Origin: Firm-04 sp045591925 | GTDB lineage: Bacteria; Bacillota; Clostridia; Oscillospirales; Ruminococcaceae | Reading direction: 5' to 3' | NCBI GenBank assembly: GCA_045591925.1 | Contig: JAZNTW010000003.1 | Coordinates: 5,039-69,038 of the forward strand | Length of the DNA stretch: 64,000 bases | Shown here: positions 17,067-24,444 of the stretch, piece by piece | How positions within the stretch are numbered: position 1 is the stretch's first letter | How the letters are laid out: each line of letters starts with the position of its first letter | Translations under genes and position numbers: made by a program | The notes under the pieces: generated by a model | What the model was told of the DNA's origin: nothing | What the model saw: the letters and a program-made list of their open reading frames with translations, nothing else | The model's database searches: none

Positions 17067-17173
17067 GCGTTATATGAGCCGAAATTTTTCATATGAAAAC
17101 CGTAGATGACAGTTTGCTTTTTGGAGCCTAAACGTGGACTTGAACAGGCGTTTTTTGATTTTGCAGAGATTTG

Positions 17174-17215
17174 AGAGCAGATTTGGAAGAAAAATTCCGA
17201 TATCTGCTCTTTTTT
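17174..17215 (+). terminator. Isolated terminator hairpin
   Basis: 9-bp stem AGAGCAGAT/ATCTGCTCT then TTTTTT. No gene is recognisable between the tRNA and this hairpin (17067-17173), so it may be the relic of a lost gene. Confidence 0.7.
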
Positions 17216-17272
17216 AATGCGAAAATCTTTCACAAAGTTTCGAGCCAAGCCCGATTTGTTCGGGCTTACATA

Positions 17273-17301
17273 TTGACAAATCATAAAAAGTGTACTATAA
17301 T
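17273..17301 (+). promoter_or_regulatory. Sigma-A promoter of the SUKH gene
   Basis: Consensus TTGACA, 17 bp, TATAAT; the GGAGG ribosome site follows ~30 bases later. Confidence 0.88.
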
Positions 17302-17342
17302 AAGGTATAACCATTGAAACTTTGGAAAATTGGAGGTATATT

Positions 17343-17816
17343 ATGAGCTATAAAATCTACGAAAAGGCTTTGAAGCGGGCAAAAAAGTGTGAGGATTACG
17401 ATTGCGGTTCTAAACAATCAGTCGCTACCATAGAAAAAGCTGAAATGCTGTTGAATTTGCATTTATCTCCGCAGATAAAGGATTACCTCTCAAGGTTTGG
17501 GTATATTGAATTCTTTGGAGTGGAGCTTTACGGCATCATTGATGGTACGTTTTCTCTTGATAAAAGCACTTTTGAAGGATGTATGATTGAGTGGACAATC
17601 AACGAAAGAGTAAATAATAATCTTAATCCTAACTGGGTTGCCCTATAATTTGAAGATGATGGAGAAATGGTATTTCTTGATTTTGAAAATCTCAATGATG
17701 AAGGTGAACCCCGTATTATCATTGCAGTAGATAAAGGGGAAGGTTATATATTTGAAGATGAAATTGCAGAAGACTTTGGTGAGTATCTTTCTGAATTAGT
17801 AGATGAAGCAGAATGA
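17343..17816 (+). pseudogene. SUKH (SMI1/KNR4-like) immunity protein with in-frame stop
   Basis: The first 101 codons (MSYKIYEKALKRAKKC...INERVNNNLNPNWVAL) end at TAA 17646-17648, but the same frame continues to TGA 17816 with FEDDGEMVFLDFENLNDEGE, PRIIIAVDKGEGYIFEDEIA and EDFGEYLSELVDEAE, which is exactly the C-terminal half expected for a SUKH domain (Asp-rich strand, then FGEYL helix). SUKH proteins are usually immunity partners of polymorphic toxins. Either a single base change created the stop or the sequence has an error. Base composition is more AT-rich than neighbours, and no toxin gene is nearby; transfer and decay is my reading. GGAGG precedes the ATG. Confidence 0.75.
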
Positions 17817-17879
17817 AAACTTCTTGAAATAATATAATAGTGAGATATTTCTTAATTGTCGAATTGAATACCCATACAT

Positions 17880-17916
17880 AGCCGTTTGTGACTAACAATC
17901 ACAGACGGCTTTTTTA
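17880..17916 (+). terminator. Terminator after the SUKH pseudogene
   Basis: AGCCGT-TTGTGA/TCACA-ACGGCT stem followed by TTTTTT. Confidence 0.8.
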
Positions 17917-17952
17917 TACCCAAAATCAGAAAGGAGTGGTCAGATGATTCGA

Positions 17953-18318
17953 GATAAAAAATACGCATTGCAGACGGAAAACCGTTTCTGCAATGCGCAT
18001 GGCATCATGACCAATAAAAAGCGAAATACAGGGCTGACCATGACATTCATGATCTACCCTGTCTTTCATTTTCCGGAGAGCGTCGTACATATGTGGTAAG
18101 ATGTTACTGCTGAAATGCGTCGTTTGCTGTTTCGTATTCAGAGTAAAACGCGTGGTATGAATATTCTGCGATCGTGCGATAAAAATACTGCGATAATTGG
18201 TACGGCTTCGGATATCTCTCACATACTTCCATTCGAGTCAGAAGCAGGCGACAACCGCTTCCCGCTTCCGAACTGATGTCAGCATCTATATTATACACGA
18301 AACAAAACAGGATTGCAA
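17953..18318 (-). other. Unassigned minus-strand transcription unit (small RNA or decayed gene)
   Basis: A minus-strand promoter (TTGCAA at 18313-18318, 17 bp, TATAAT at 18290-18295) and a minus-strand terminator (10-bp stem GCATTGCAGA/TCTGCAATGC at 17965-17996 followed by TTTTTTATC) bracket ~330 bases. No intact protein is convincing: one frame gives MEVCERYPKPYQLSQYF... for 43 codons without a ribosome site, another MYDALRKMKDRVDHECHG..., as if one gene had frameshifted. On the plus strand a 51-codon ORF at 17944-18099 has AAGGAG 6-7 bases upstream but overlaps the terminator. I cannot match known RNA families. Confidence 0.4.
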
Positions 18319-18554
18319 CCATTTTTCGGTGAACGGTCGGTTTTTGGCGGTAAACGGTATGATTGTGTAAATATTGCTATTTTTAGCATTATTTTCCACC
18401 CCAAGCTCTGTGCGTATCAGATATTTCCAAAAAATCTTCGCATATTCCGCAGTGTCCGGCATATACTACTCTCGCAGACGCGGCAGAGACTTCACGCAGC
18501 TTTTTGCAGCGCAAGTCCCTCCGTGCGCTGCAAATCCACGAAATGAGGAAACAA
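18319..18554. other. Intergenic region without recognisable gene
   Basis: Contains a perfect 10-bp hairpin TTGCAGCGCA/TGCGCTGCAA (18504-18533) directly before the ribosome site of the DUF378 gene, possibly a leader structure. Nothing else is supportable. Confidence 0.4.
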
Positions 18555-18767
18555 ATGATGTGGGATAAGCTCGCTCTGATACTGCTGGTCATCGGCGGTA
18601 TCAACTGGGGTCTTGTCGGGATCTTTGAACTCGATCTCGTCGCTTGGATGTTCGGCGGTGCCGCGTCGATCGTGAGCAGACTGATCTACATTCTGGTGGC
18701 GCTTTCTGCCGTCTGGTGTATTTCGTTCCTGTTCCGCGATCGCTCCCCTGCGCGCGTCGAAGCATAA
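18555..18767 (+). CDS. DUF378 small membrane protein (YuzA type)
   Basis: A 70-residue protein with two membrane helices. LALILLVIGGINWGLVGIFELDLVAWMFG and SRLIYILVALSAVWCISFLFR are the standard DUF378 signature. Function unknown. ATG 18555 is 6 bases after GAGG; the frame is open further upstream. Confidence 0.88.
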   Translation: MMWDKLALILLVIGGINWGLVGIFELDLVAWMFGGAASIVSRLIYILVALSAVWCISFLFRDRSPARVEA

Positions 18768-18790
18768 TCCTCCTCCCCCCTCTCTCTCCG

Positions 18791-18831
18791 CACCCTGCAT
18801 TCGGGCAATCCCGTTTGCAGGGTGTTTTTTT
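18791..18831 (+). terminator. Terminator after DUF378 gene
   Basis: CACCCTGCA/TGCAGGGTG stem followed by seven T. Confidence 0.88.
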
Positions 18832-18916
18832 CGATGAGATTCGACACAGTGCATTTTACGATATGCCTAAATTTTGCGAAAAGATTCGTACAGATTGACA
18901 AAATGTTTCGTTTGAC

Positions 18917-18945
18917 TTGCGTTTTTGATGAAAATATGCTATACT
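18917..18945 (+). promoter_or_regulatory. Promoter upstream of aldose epimerase
   Basis: TTGCGT, 17 bp, TGC-TATACT; a TTGACT overlaps but is too far (22 bp). Confidence 0.6.
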
Positions 18946-19008
18946 AAAGTGAATCAATAAATATCATTAGAAATATACAGAACTAAGTAAGGAGGATCAA
19001 TCTGCATC

Positions 19009-20013
19009 ATGAACATGACACAGCAAACAACCCTCAACGGCACTCCCTGCATCATGCTTTCTGCCGGCGGATATGAGGCTTATGTTGCATATGAGATCGG
19101 CTCAAATGTCATCCGGCTTCGCGATGTCAAGCACAATATTGACGTTTTCCGTTATTCGCCGGAAAACACAGCTGAATCTCTGATGCAGTCTGCGGAGGTC
19201 TGGGGGCTTCCGACGCTCTACCTGCCGAATCGCTTTGCTGACGGCGTTCTGAAAACCTCGGATGCTGTATATCAGCTCCCCGTCAATGAAGCAGAACCTT
19301 ATCATAACCATATCCATGGCTTTTTACACAAGCGCACCTATACCGTCATCGCACATCATGCGGACGAGAACTGCGCGGTCGTGAAAACTGCCTATGATTA
19401 TGACGAAAAAGACCCGTTCTTCCAGTATCTTCCACTGCGTTTCCGCATCGAGCTGACCTTTACGCTCAGCGAATACGGTCTGGAGCATAAAATCGCGATG
19501 ATGAACCTCTCCGAAAAGGCGCTCCCGATTTCGTTTGCAACGCATACGACCATTCAGGCTCCGTTCCTTGATGGCGCAAAGCCTGAGGATATGCGCCTGA
19601 TGGTGCCGATCGGCAAGCGCTGCGAGCTGAATGAGCGTTGTCTGCCGACAGAGCGTTTGCTCGATCTGAAGCTCTCCGATCTGGAATATAAGAATGGTAC
19701 AAAATGTCCGGTTTTGCAAAATCTGGATAACGATATGTATCAGGCTGAGGTCGGAAAACTCGATGATCAGGATTTCTATGGCGCAATCGTTGAGGATGAA
19801 CCCTCCGGCAGAAAGGTCTGCTACGAGGTCAGTCCGGAATATAAGTTCTGGATCATCTGGAATGACAAGGGCTTCAACGGATATTTTTGTCCGGAGCCGA
19901 TGACCGCCATGATCGACGCGCCGAATCTCTCGTTGCCTGCGGAAGTCACCGGTTATCAGGAATTGAAGCCGCACTGTGCATTTGAAGCGAATCAGCGGTT
20001 CTTTACAGTCTGA
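19009..20013 (+). CDS. Aldose 1-epimerase family protein
   Basis: A 334-residue protein of the galactose mutarotase superfamily (beta-sandwich). Support: LSAGGYEAYVAYEIGSNVIRLRD at the N-terminus, NHIHGFLHKRTY with the family His pair, and ATHTTIQAPF in the middle, where the second catalytic His/Glu-region normally lies. Such proteins interconvert sugar anomers; the exact sugar is unknown. AAGGAGG is 13 bases from the ATG. The lipoprotein gene follows after 14 bases, so the two are probably cotranscribed. Confidence 0.8.
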   Translation: MNMTQQTTLNGTPCIMLSAGGYEAYVAYEIGSNVIRLRDVKHNIDVFRYSPENTAESLMQSAEVWGLPTLYLPNRFADGVLKTSDAVYQLPVNEAEPYHNHIHGFLHKRTYTVIAHHADENCAVVKTAYDYDEKDPFFQYLPLRFRIELTFTLSEYGLEHKIAMMNLSEKALPISFATHTTIQAPFLDGAKPEDMRLMVPIGKRCELNERCLPTERLLDLKLSDLEYKNGTKCPVLQNLDNDMYQAEVGKLDDQDFYGAIVEDEPSGRKVCYEVSPEYKFWIIWNDKGFNGYFCPEPMTAMIDAPNLSLPAEVTGYQELKPHCAFEANQRFFTV

Positions 20014-20027
20014 AAGGAGCGCGCGTC

Positions 20028-20219
20028 ATGAAGCATTCCGATCATAAAAAATTAAACGCAATGGTTTGTGCCGGTGTGCTTTCTGTTTCCTGCTTTATCG
20101 GCTGTGTATACGGCCCGGAAACAACGGATGAATTGAAAGAGTCTTGTGCGGTTGATCTGGAGCAGCTCGCTTCCAATGAAAACGCTATGCCAAAGCCCGA
20201 TTCCATCCACAACTCATAA
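20028..20219 (+). CDS. Small lipoprotein with VYGPE motif after the lipidated Cys
   Basis: A 63-residue protein with signal peptide and lipobox (VSCFIGC, lipidated Cys26) followed at once by VYGPETTDELKESC. AAAGGAG is well placed. Beyond the motif, the mature part is short, acidic and has one further Cys. The tripeptide YGP recurs twice as YGPP in the dockerin protein 440 bases downstream, itself next to a radical SAM/SPASM enzyme. Inference: a possible modified peptide or partner of that enzyme. I do not recognise a named family. Confidence 0.7.
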   Translation: MKHSDHKKLNAMVCAGVLSVSCFIGCVYGPETTDELKESCAVDLEQLASNENAMPKPDSIHNS

Positions 20220-20228
20220 ATACATTTC

Positions 20229-20266
20229 AAAATATGTGGATGCCGCGCTGCATTCACATATTTTTT
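20229..20266 (+). terminator. Terminator after the small lipoprotein gene
   Basis: AAAATATGTG/CACATATTTT stem with TTTTTTAT; a second AT-rich hairpin ACACAAAA/ATTTTGTGT follows at ~20268-20296. Confidence 0.8.
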
Positions 20267-20296
20267 ATACACAAAAATTTTTTTATATTTTGTGTA

Positions 20297-20656
20297 ACCC
20301 TTTTTATTTTTTCAGGTCTTAATAAGTAAGGGCATGGAAAATACCGGCAAATACCGCGCCAAATTATGACACGGTATGTATCTCAGTCTTTCAAAAAATT
20401 GTTCGGCGTATCAAGCGCAGTCTCATCTTATCTTGCTACTTGGTATACTTTGACGCTCTGCCTGCATGGAAGCCGAGACGCTTTACAGTCTCGCCCCCCT
20501 TTCTTCTGTACAGCGCAAGCCGAAATACAAGCCATTGCCGCAAGTCGCTGTTCTCTGCCTGTACCGAGCATTGTCATATCTCTGCTATCCAACTTTGATT
20601 CTATTTGAAAGCAATCGCCAGTTTCCATCACCGACATTTTACAAGGGAGGAATTTT
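20297..20656 (+). other. Long leader or intergenic region before the dockerin-YGPP gene
   Basis: About 360 bases without a convincing gene. A TACCG/CGGTA hairpin lies at ~20352-20379, a TATACT -10-like box at ~20448, and an 11-codon ORF (MENTGKYRAKL) at 20334-20369 preceded by AAGGG. I could not match it to a known riboswitch class. Confidence 0.4.
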
Positions 20657-21289
20657 ATGAAAAAAACATTTCAAACGCTCATGACAGCGGCTGTCTTTGC
20701 ATCGGCTCTCACAAATGGTATCACCGATACACTCTTAGCAAGCTCTTATGACGAATATCCGCAGCCTACATATGGCCCGCCGCAGTTTGAGGAGGATCTG
20801 GACGACGCAACCACTTCCACCACCACAACAACGACCACAACAACCACAAGAACAGAGGGTACGGTTACGACAGCATGGGAAACAACCACGGATTATCCGC
20901 AGTCTGAAGAAACGACAACAACTTACACAGGTACCATGCTTGCCGGCGATATAGTAACGACAACTGAGGTGACACTTGGCGGCGTAGCACCGATTATTGA
21001 GGAGGGCGACCTCAATGCGGACGGCAGTTTTGATGGACGCGATGTTTCTTTGCTGAAGCAGTATCTGCTTTCCGGTCAAGCCAGAACCGTCACCGAGATC
21101 AACGGCGATATCAACTATGATGGTTCGATTGACAAAGATGACGTCAAGGCGCTGATTCGTCTGCTCACCGGTAAGCCGGAGGAAGAGGACCCCGACATCA
21201 CAACAGCAATCTCACACAACACAGACGACGTGACATCATTCACAACGACATTCGCAACGCTGTACGGTCCGCCGCCTGCATATAATTGA
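20657..21289 (+). CDS. Secreted dockerin protein with two YGPP motifs
   Basis: A 210-residue exported protein: signal peptide (1-~29), PTYGPPQF at 39-42, a Thr-rich linker (STTTTTTTTTTRTEG...), a type I dockerin at ~120-175 (DLNADGSFDGRDVSLLKQYLL and DINYDGSIDKDDVKALIRLL), a second Thr/Asp-rich stretch and the C-terminal tail LYGPPPAYN ending the protein. GGGAGG precedes the ATG. The gene is followed 59 bases later by a radical SAM/SPASM gene. There is no catalytic domain: it is a dockerin attached to YGPP tags, and I infer it is the substrate of the enzyme. Confidence 0.85.
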   Translation: MKKTFQTLMTAAVFASALTNGITDTLLASSYDEYPQPTYGPPQFEEDLDDATTSTTTTTTTTTTRTEGTVTTAWETTTDYPQSEETTTTYTGTMLAGDIVTTTEVTLGGVAPIIEEGDLNADGSFDGRDVSLLKQYLLSGQARTVTEINGDINYDGSIDKDDVKALIRLLTGKPEEEDPDITTAISHNTDDVTSFTTTFATLYGPPPAYN

Positions 21290-21348
21290 TGGAAACCAAA
21301 TATTAACAGAAACCCATCCAGAACAAAATTTCATATCGGGAGAATATT

Positions 21349-22425
21349 ATGCTGAATCCAAAAGTCAAAGAACAAAATATGCAGCGCCTTGCGATTTACC
21401 GCGAGGGTCTGAAAGCTATGCCGCAAATCCGTAACCTCTTTTTTGAGCTGACGCTGCGGTGCAATGAGCGCTGTCTGCACTGCGGCTCAAGCTGCGGCGA
21501 TGTCCCATCCGATGAGCTGACCACAGAACAGTGGTGCGGCATCCTTGACCAGCTCAAGGAGGATCTCGGTACAGACGGCTATATGCTCTGTATCACCGGC
21601 GGCGAACCGCTGCTGCGCAAGGATTTCTTTGATATCATGGGATATGCAAACAAGCTCGGCTTTAACTGGGGCATGACCAGCAATGCTACGCTCATTACCG
21701 AGGAAGTCGCACAGAAGCTCCGTGACTGCGGCATGAAAACAATCTCTGTCAGCCTTGACGGTATGCCGGAGACGCATGACGCGTTCCGCAGAACGCCGAA
21801 CGGCTGGAATCTTGCCTTGCAGGGCGTGAAGAATCTGATCAAGGTCGGTGGCTTCCAAGCCGTCCAGATCACCACCGTCGTCACGCATCAGAATATCACA
21901 GAGCTGGACGCAATGTTTGATATCCTCAATGATATTGACATTGATTCCTGGCGTATCGTCAATATGGAGCCAATCGGCAGAGCCAAGGAGCATCCTGAGC
22001 TGCTGCTGACCAAAGAGGATTATAAAACGCTCTTTGAGTATATCCGCAATAAGCGTATCGCCGGCGAGCCTGTCTGCTACGGATGCAGCCATTATCTCGG
22101 CATGGAGTATGAACGCGAGGTGCGCGACTGGTATTTCATCTGCACAGCCGGTCTTTATACCGCAAGCATCATGGTCAACGGCGATATCACCGCTTGCCTC
22201 GATATCGAGCGCAGACCGGAGTTCATTCAGGGCAATGCGCTGAACGAACGCTTCAAGGACGTCTGGGAAAATAAATTCCAGGTGTTCCGCAAGGATTTGT
22301 GCCAAGAAAATGAAACCTGCCGGAATTGCAGCGAGGCAAAATACTGCCATGGCGGCGCTTACCACACATGGGATTTCGACAATCACTGTCCGCAGCTCTG
22401 TTTCAAAGACATCCTGTTTGACTGA
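21349..22425 (+). CDS. Radical SAM/SPASM peptide or protein maturase
   Basis: A 358-residue enzyme. The radical SAM cluster motif is TLRCNERCLHCGSSCG (Cys38, 42, 45; extra Cys49); SAM-binding GGEPL is present (CITGGEPLLRKDFF). The C-terminal ~100 residues carry the SPASM-type cysteines for auxiliary Fe-S clusters (FICTAGLYTASIMVNGDITACLDIE, GNALNERFKDVW, CQENETCRNCSEAKYCHGGAY, HCPQLC). Such enzymes modify side chains of ribosomally made peptides. GGGAG precedes the start. Its neighbours carry YGP/YGPP motifs. It resembles in outline the Bacteroides enzymes partnered with YG(T/C)P-type lipoproteins, from memory and unverified. Confidence 0.88.
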   Translation: MLNPKVKEQNMQRLAIYREGLKAMPQIRNLFFELTLRCNERCLHCGSSCGDVPSDELTTEQWCGILDQLKEDLGTDGYMLCITGGEPLLRKDFFDIMGYANKLGFNWGMTSNATLITEEVAQKLRDCGMKTISVSLDGMPETHDAFRRTPNGWNLALQGVKNLIKVGGFQAVQITTVVTHQNITELDAMFDILNDIDIDSWRIVNMEPIGRAKEHPELLLTKEDYKTLFEYIRNKRIAGEPVCYGCSHYLGMEYEREVRDWYFICTAGLYTASIMVNGDITACLDIERRPEFIQGNALNERFKDVWENKFQVFRKDLCQENETCRNCSEAKYCHGGAYHTWDFDNHCPQLCFKDILFD

Positions 22426-22435
22426 ATAGACATAC

Positions 22436-22468
22436 AAAAGCCCGAAAGCGATGTGCCTTCGGGCTTTT
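22436..22468. terminator. Bidirectional terminator
   Basis: AAAAGCCCGAA/TTCGGGCTTTT between the convergent radical SAM and pfkA genes. Confidence 0.88.
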
Positions 22469-22483
22469 AGTTATATCTCAGAT

Positions 22484-23566
22484 TCAGTCACCGAACGATA
22501 CGCCGATGCGCTTTGCCGTCACAACAAGCTGGTCCTTCGGATCAACAAACTTTGTCAGTCCGGCAATATCTTCGAGCTTATTCGCAGTCACCTTGCCATT
22601 TACCATTGCAACCGTTCTGCCGTATTTTTCGGTGGAAATCAGCTTTGCAGCATGAACGCCGAACTTGGTCGCAAGAATTCGGTCATAGGCAGAGGGCGAG
22701 CCGCCGCGCAGCATATGTCCCGGAACGCATACGCGCGTATCAATGCCGGTACCTGCCTGAACCTGTGCCGCGATACGCGAGGTTGCCGTGATAATGCCGG
22801 CTTCTTCACGCTTTCTGGCACGGTCTTTCTTTTTGAGATTTGCTTCATCCTTGTCAAATGCGCCCTCGGCAACTGCAAGAATCGAGAATGCCTTGCCGCT
22901 TGCCGCGCGCTTCATGACCGCCTCGCAAACCTTGTCGATATCATACGGAATCTCCGGAATCAGGATGATATCCGCGCCGCCGGCAAGACCTGCATTCAAT
23001 GTCAGCCAGCCAGCCTTATTGCCCATAATCTCACAAACCAGAATACGGCTGTGCGAGGCTGCTGTCGTATGCAGACGGTCTATCGAATCCGTTGCGGTAT
23101 CGACTGCGGTATGGAAGCCGAATGTCACATCCGTACCGAAAATATCGTTGTCGATCGTCTTGGGCAGACCGATAACATTGAGTCCCTCCTGTGCCAAGAG
23201 GTGGGAGGTTTTATGCGTACCGTTTCCACCGAGCGTCAGCAAACAGTCGAGCTTCTGCTTTTTATAGGTTTCACGCATATTTTTGACCTTATCCACATTG
23301 TCGTCGCCAATGACGGTCATCATCTTGAACGGCTGACGCTTTGTGCCAAGGATCGTGCCGCCCTGCGTCAGAATGCCGGAAAAATCACTCGGCTGCATCA
23401 CGCGGCACAGATTATGAATCAGACCATAATAGCCGTTGGAAATACCGACAATCTCAACATTGTCCTCGCCCATCAGCTCAAAACACGCTTTCGCAACGCC
23501 GCGGATTGTTGCATTCAGTCCCGGACAGTCGCCGCCCGAGGTCAGGATTCCGATTCTCTTTTTCAT
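22484..23566 (-). CDS. 6-phosphofructokinase, mixed G/K phosphoryl-donor signature
   Basis: A 360-residue glycolytic kinase. Conserved blocks: RIGILTSGGDCPGLNA, TILGTKR, LLTLGGNGTHKTSHLL, GLPKTIDNDI, IMGNKAGWLTL and MLRGGSPSAYDR. At the donor site, GGNGT keeps the Gly of ATP-dependent enzymes, whereas PKTIDND has the Lys of PPi-dependent enzymes (classical ATP-PFK reads PGTIDND). This is the mixed-substrate clade, so ATP or PPi use cannot be settled by sequence. AAAGGAAT site upstream on the minus strand. Confidence 0.92.
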   Translation of the reverse strand: MKKRIGILTSGGDCPGLNATIRGVAKACFELMGEDNVEIVGISNGYYGLIHNLCRVMQPSDFSGILTQGGTILGTKRQPFKMMTVIGDDNVDKVKNMRETYKKQKLDCLLTLGGNGTHKTSHLLAQEGLNVIGLPKTIDNDIFGTDVTFGFHTAVDTATDSIDRLHTTAASHSRILVCEIMGNKAGWLTLNAGLAGGADIILIPEIPYDIDKVCEAVMKRAASGKAFSILAVAEGAFDKDEANLKKKDRARKREEAGIITATSRIAAQVQAGTGIDTRVCVPGHMLRGGSPSAYDRILATKFGVHAAKLISTEKYGRTVAMVNGKVTANKLEDIAGLTKFVDPKDQLVVTAKRIGVSFGD

Positions 23567-23611
23567 GGTTCTATTCCTTTCATGGTTAATTGTTCGTTTA
23601 TACTAAAAATT

Positions 23612-24319
23612 TCACTTTCGATGGCGGTAAGTACATTTTGGATACGCCGAGCATACCCAATAATCTCCCTGCGGCAAAAACTGTGCTTGCAGCTTTGAAT
23701 GGCACTCCGGACAAATCCGATGCGACAACGCCACACGTGCGCTGTTTTTATACTGGAAAGACTGCTGCTCATGCTCAATCCGCGCAAGATCGCCACGAAT
23801 TTGATTCTGACCGATATAGTCAAAAATATACTCCAGCTCGCCCTCGGTAAGCAGCCGATCCTGCTGCTCCGCAACCGTCTGCAAGACCTTTTGCAGCGAC
23901 GGCACCGATGTCACAATATTCGTATGCGGCGGATATGGCGGGTCAATATCCAGCCGCGCGCCGGTATACCGATACATAATCACAATCGAATGATAATTGA
24001 TCTGATAGGGCAGCGGCGCAAGAAAATCCCGAAGATACTTCATATGATAGAGATTTTGCAGGACAGGGCTGAAATAATCAATTTCACTGTCTCCGACATA
24101 GTGCTTCCAGTATTTGCTCATGCCGTTGCCAAGAATCGTGCCGTGAAAGGTTTTCATCTCACAGACGAATATTGCAGCGCGCGTCATGATCAAAAAATCA
24201 ATATGCATTGTCTTGCCCTGCTCTGCCGGAATCAGAATGTCTCTGAGCACTTTCATATCGCGAAACTGTGCAAGCAGCATTGTAAGCTGCAATTCCGGTG
24301 TTAGATTTTCGATTGCCAT
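23612..24319 (-). CDS. NERD-domain protein with C-terminal zinc ribbon
   Basis: A 235-residue protein. The N-terminal ~130 residues are a nuclease-related domain: HIDFLIMTRAAIFVCEMKTFHGTI contains the D...E-K catalytic-like motif (Asp in IDF, Glu and Lys in CEMK). The C-terminus has CPECHSKL...VCSAYPKCTY, a topoisomerase-type C4 zinc finger. Function is probably DNA-related but not defined. It lies between pfkA and repeat copy B. Confidence 0.82.
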   Translation of the reverse strand: MAIENLTPELQLTMLLAQFRDMKVLRDILIPAEQGKTMHIDFLIMTRAAIFVCEMKTFHGTILGNGMSKYWKHYVGDSEIDYFSPVLQNLYHMKYLRDFLAPLPYQINYHSIVIMYRYTGARLDIDPPYPPHTNIVTSVPSLQKVLQTVAEQQDRLLTEGELEYIFDYIGQNQIRGDLARIEHEQQSFQYKNSARVALSHRICPECHSKLQAQFLPQGDYWVCSAYPKCTYRHRK

Positions 24320-24343
24320 AGTAGTGGTTGCCTTCTTTCATTA

Positions 24344-24428
24344 GGGGAATCACTGAATCCATCTGGTGCACAGGATGCAAGCAGATTGTGCGCCAAGCCG
24401 CAAGGCGTGATTGATTCAGTGGTTCCGT
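24344..24428. repeat. Dispersed structured palindromic repeat, copy B (different terminal stem)
   Basis: Inverted ends GGAATCACTGAATC (24346-24359) and GATTCAGTGGTTCC (24413-24426), 13 of 14 pairing. The interior contains CTGGTG, ATGCAAGCAGATTGTGCGCCAAGCC and the hairpin GCC-GCAA-GGC (24397-24406). The interior matches copies A/C/D, but the terminal stem is unrelated in sequence while still self-complementary. Confidence 0.75.
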
Positions 24429-24444
24429 TAGATGCCTGCTGTCA

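Noticed and set aside
17944..18099. A 51-codon plus-strand gene (MIRDKKYALQ...)
   Set aside because: Although AAGGAG is well spaced, the ORF spans a strong minus-strand terminator hairpin, has no promoter after the preceding terminator and resembles nothing I know; kept only as a note in the unit at 17953.
20366..20608. An 80-codon ORF between the lipoprotein and dockerin genes
   Set aside because: No ribosome site, odd composition, and it overlaps promoter-like and hairpin sequence; more likely an untranslated leader.
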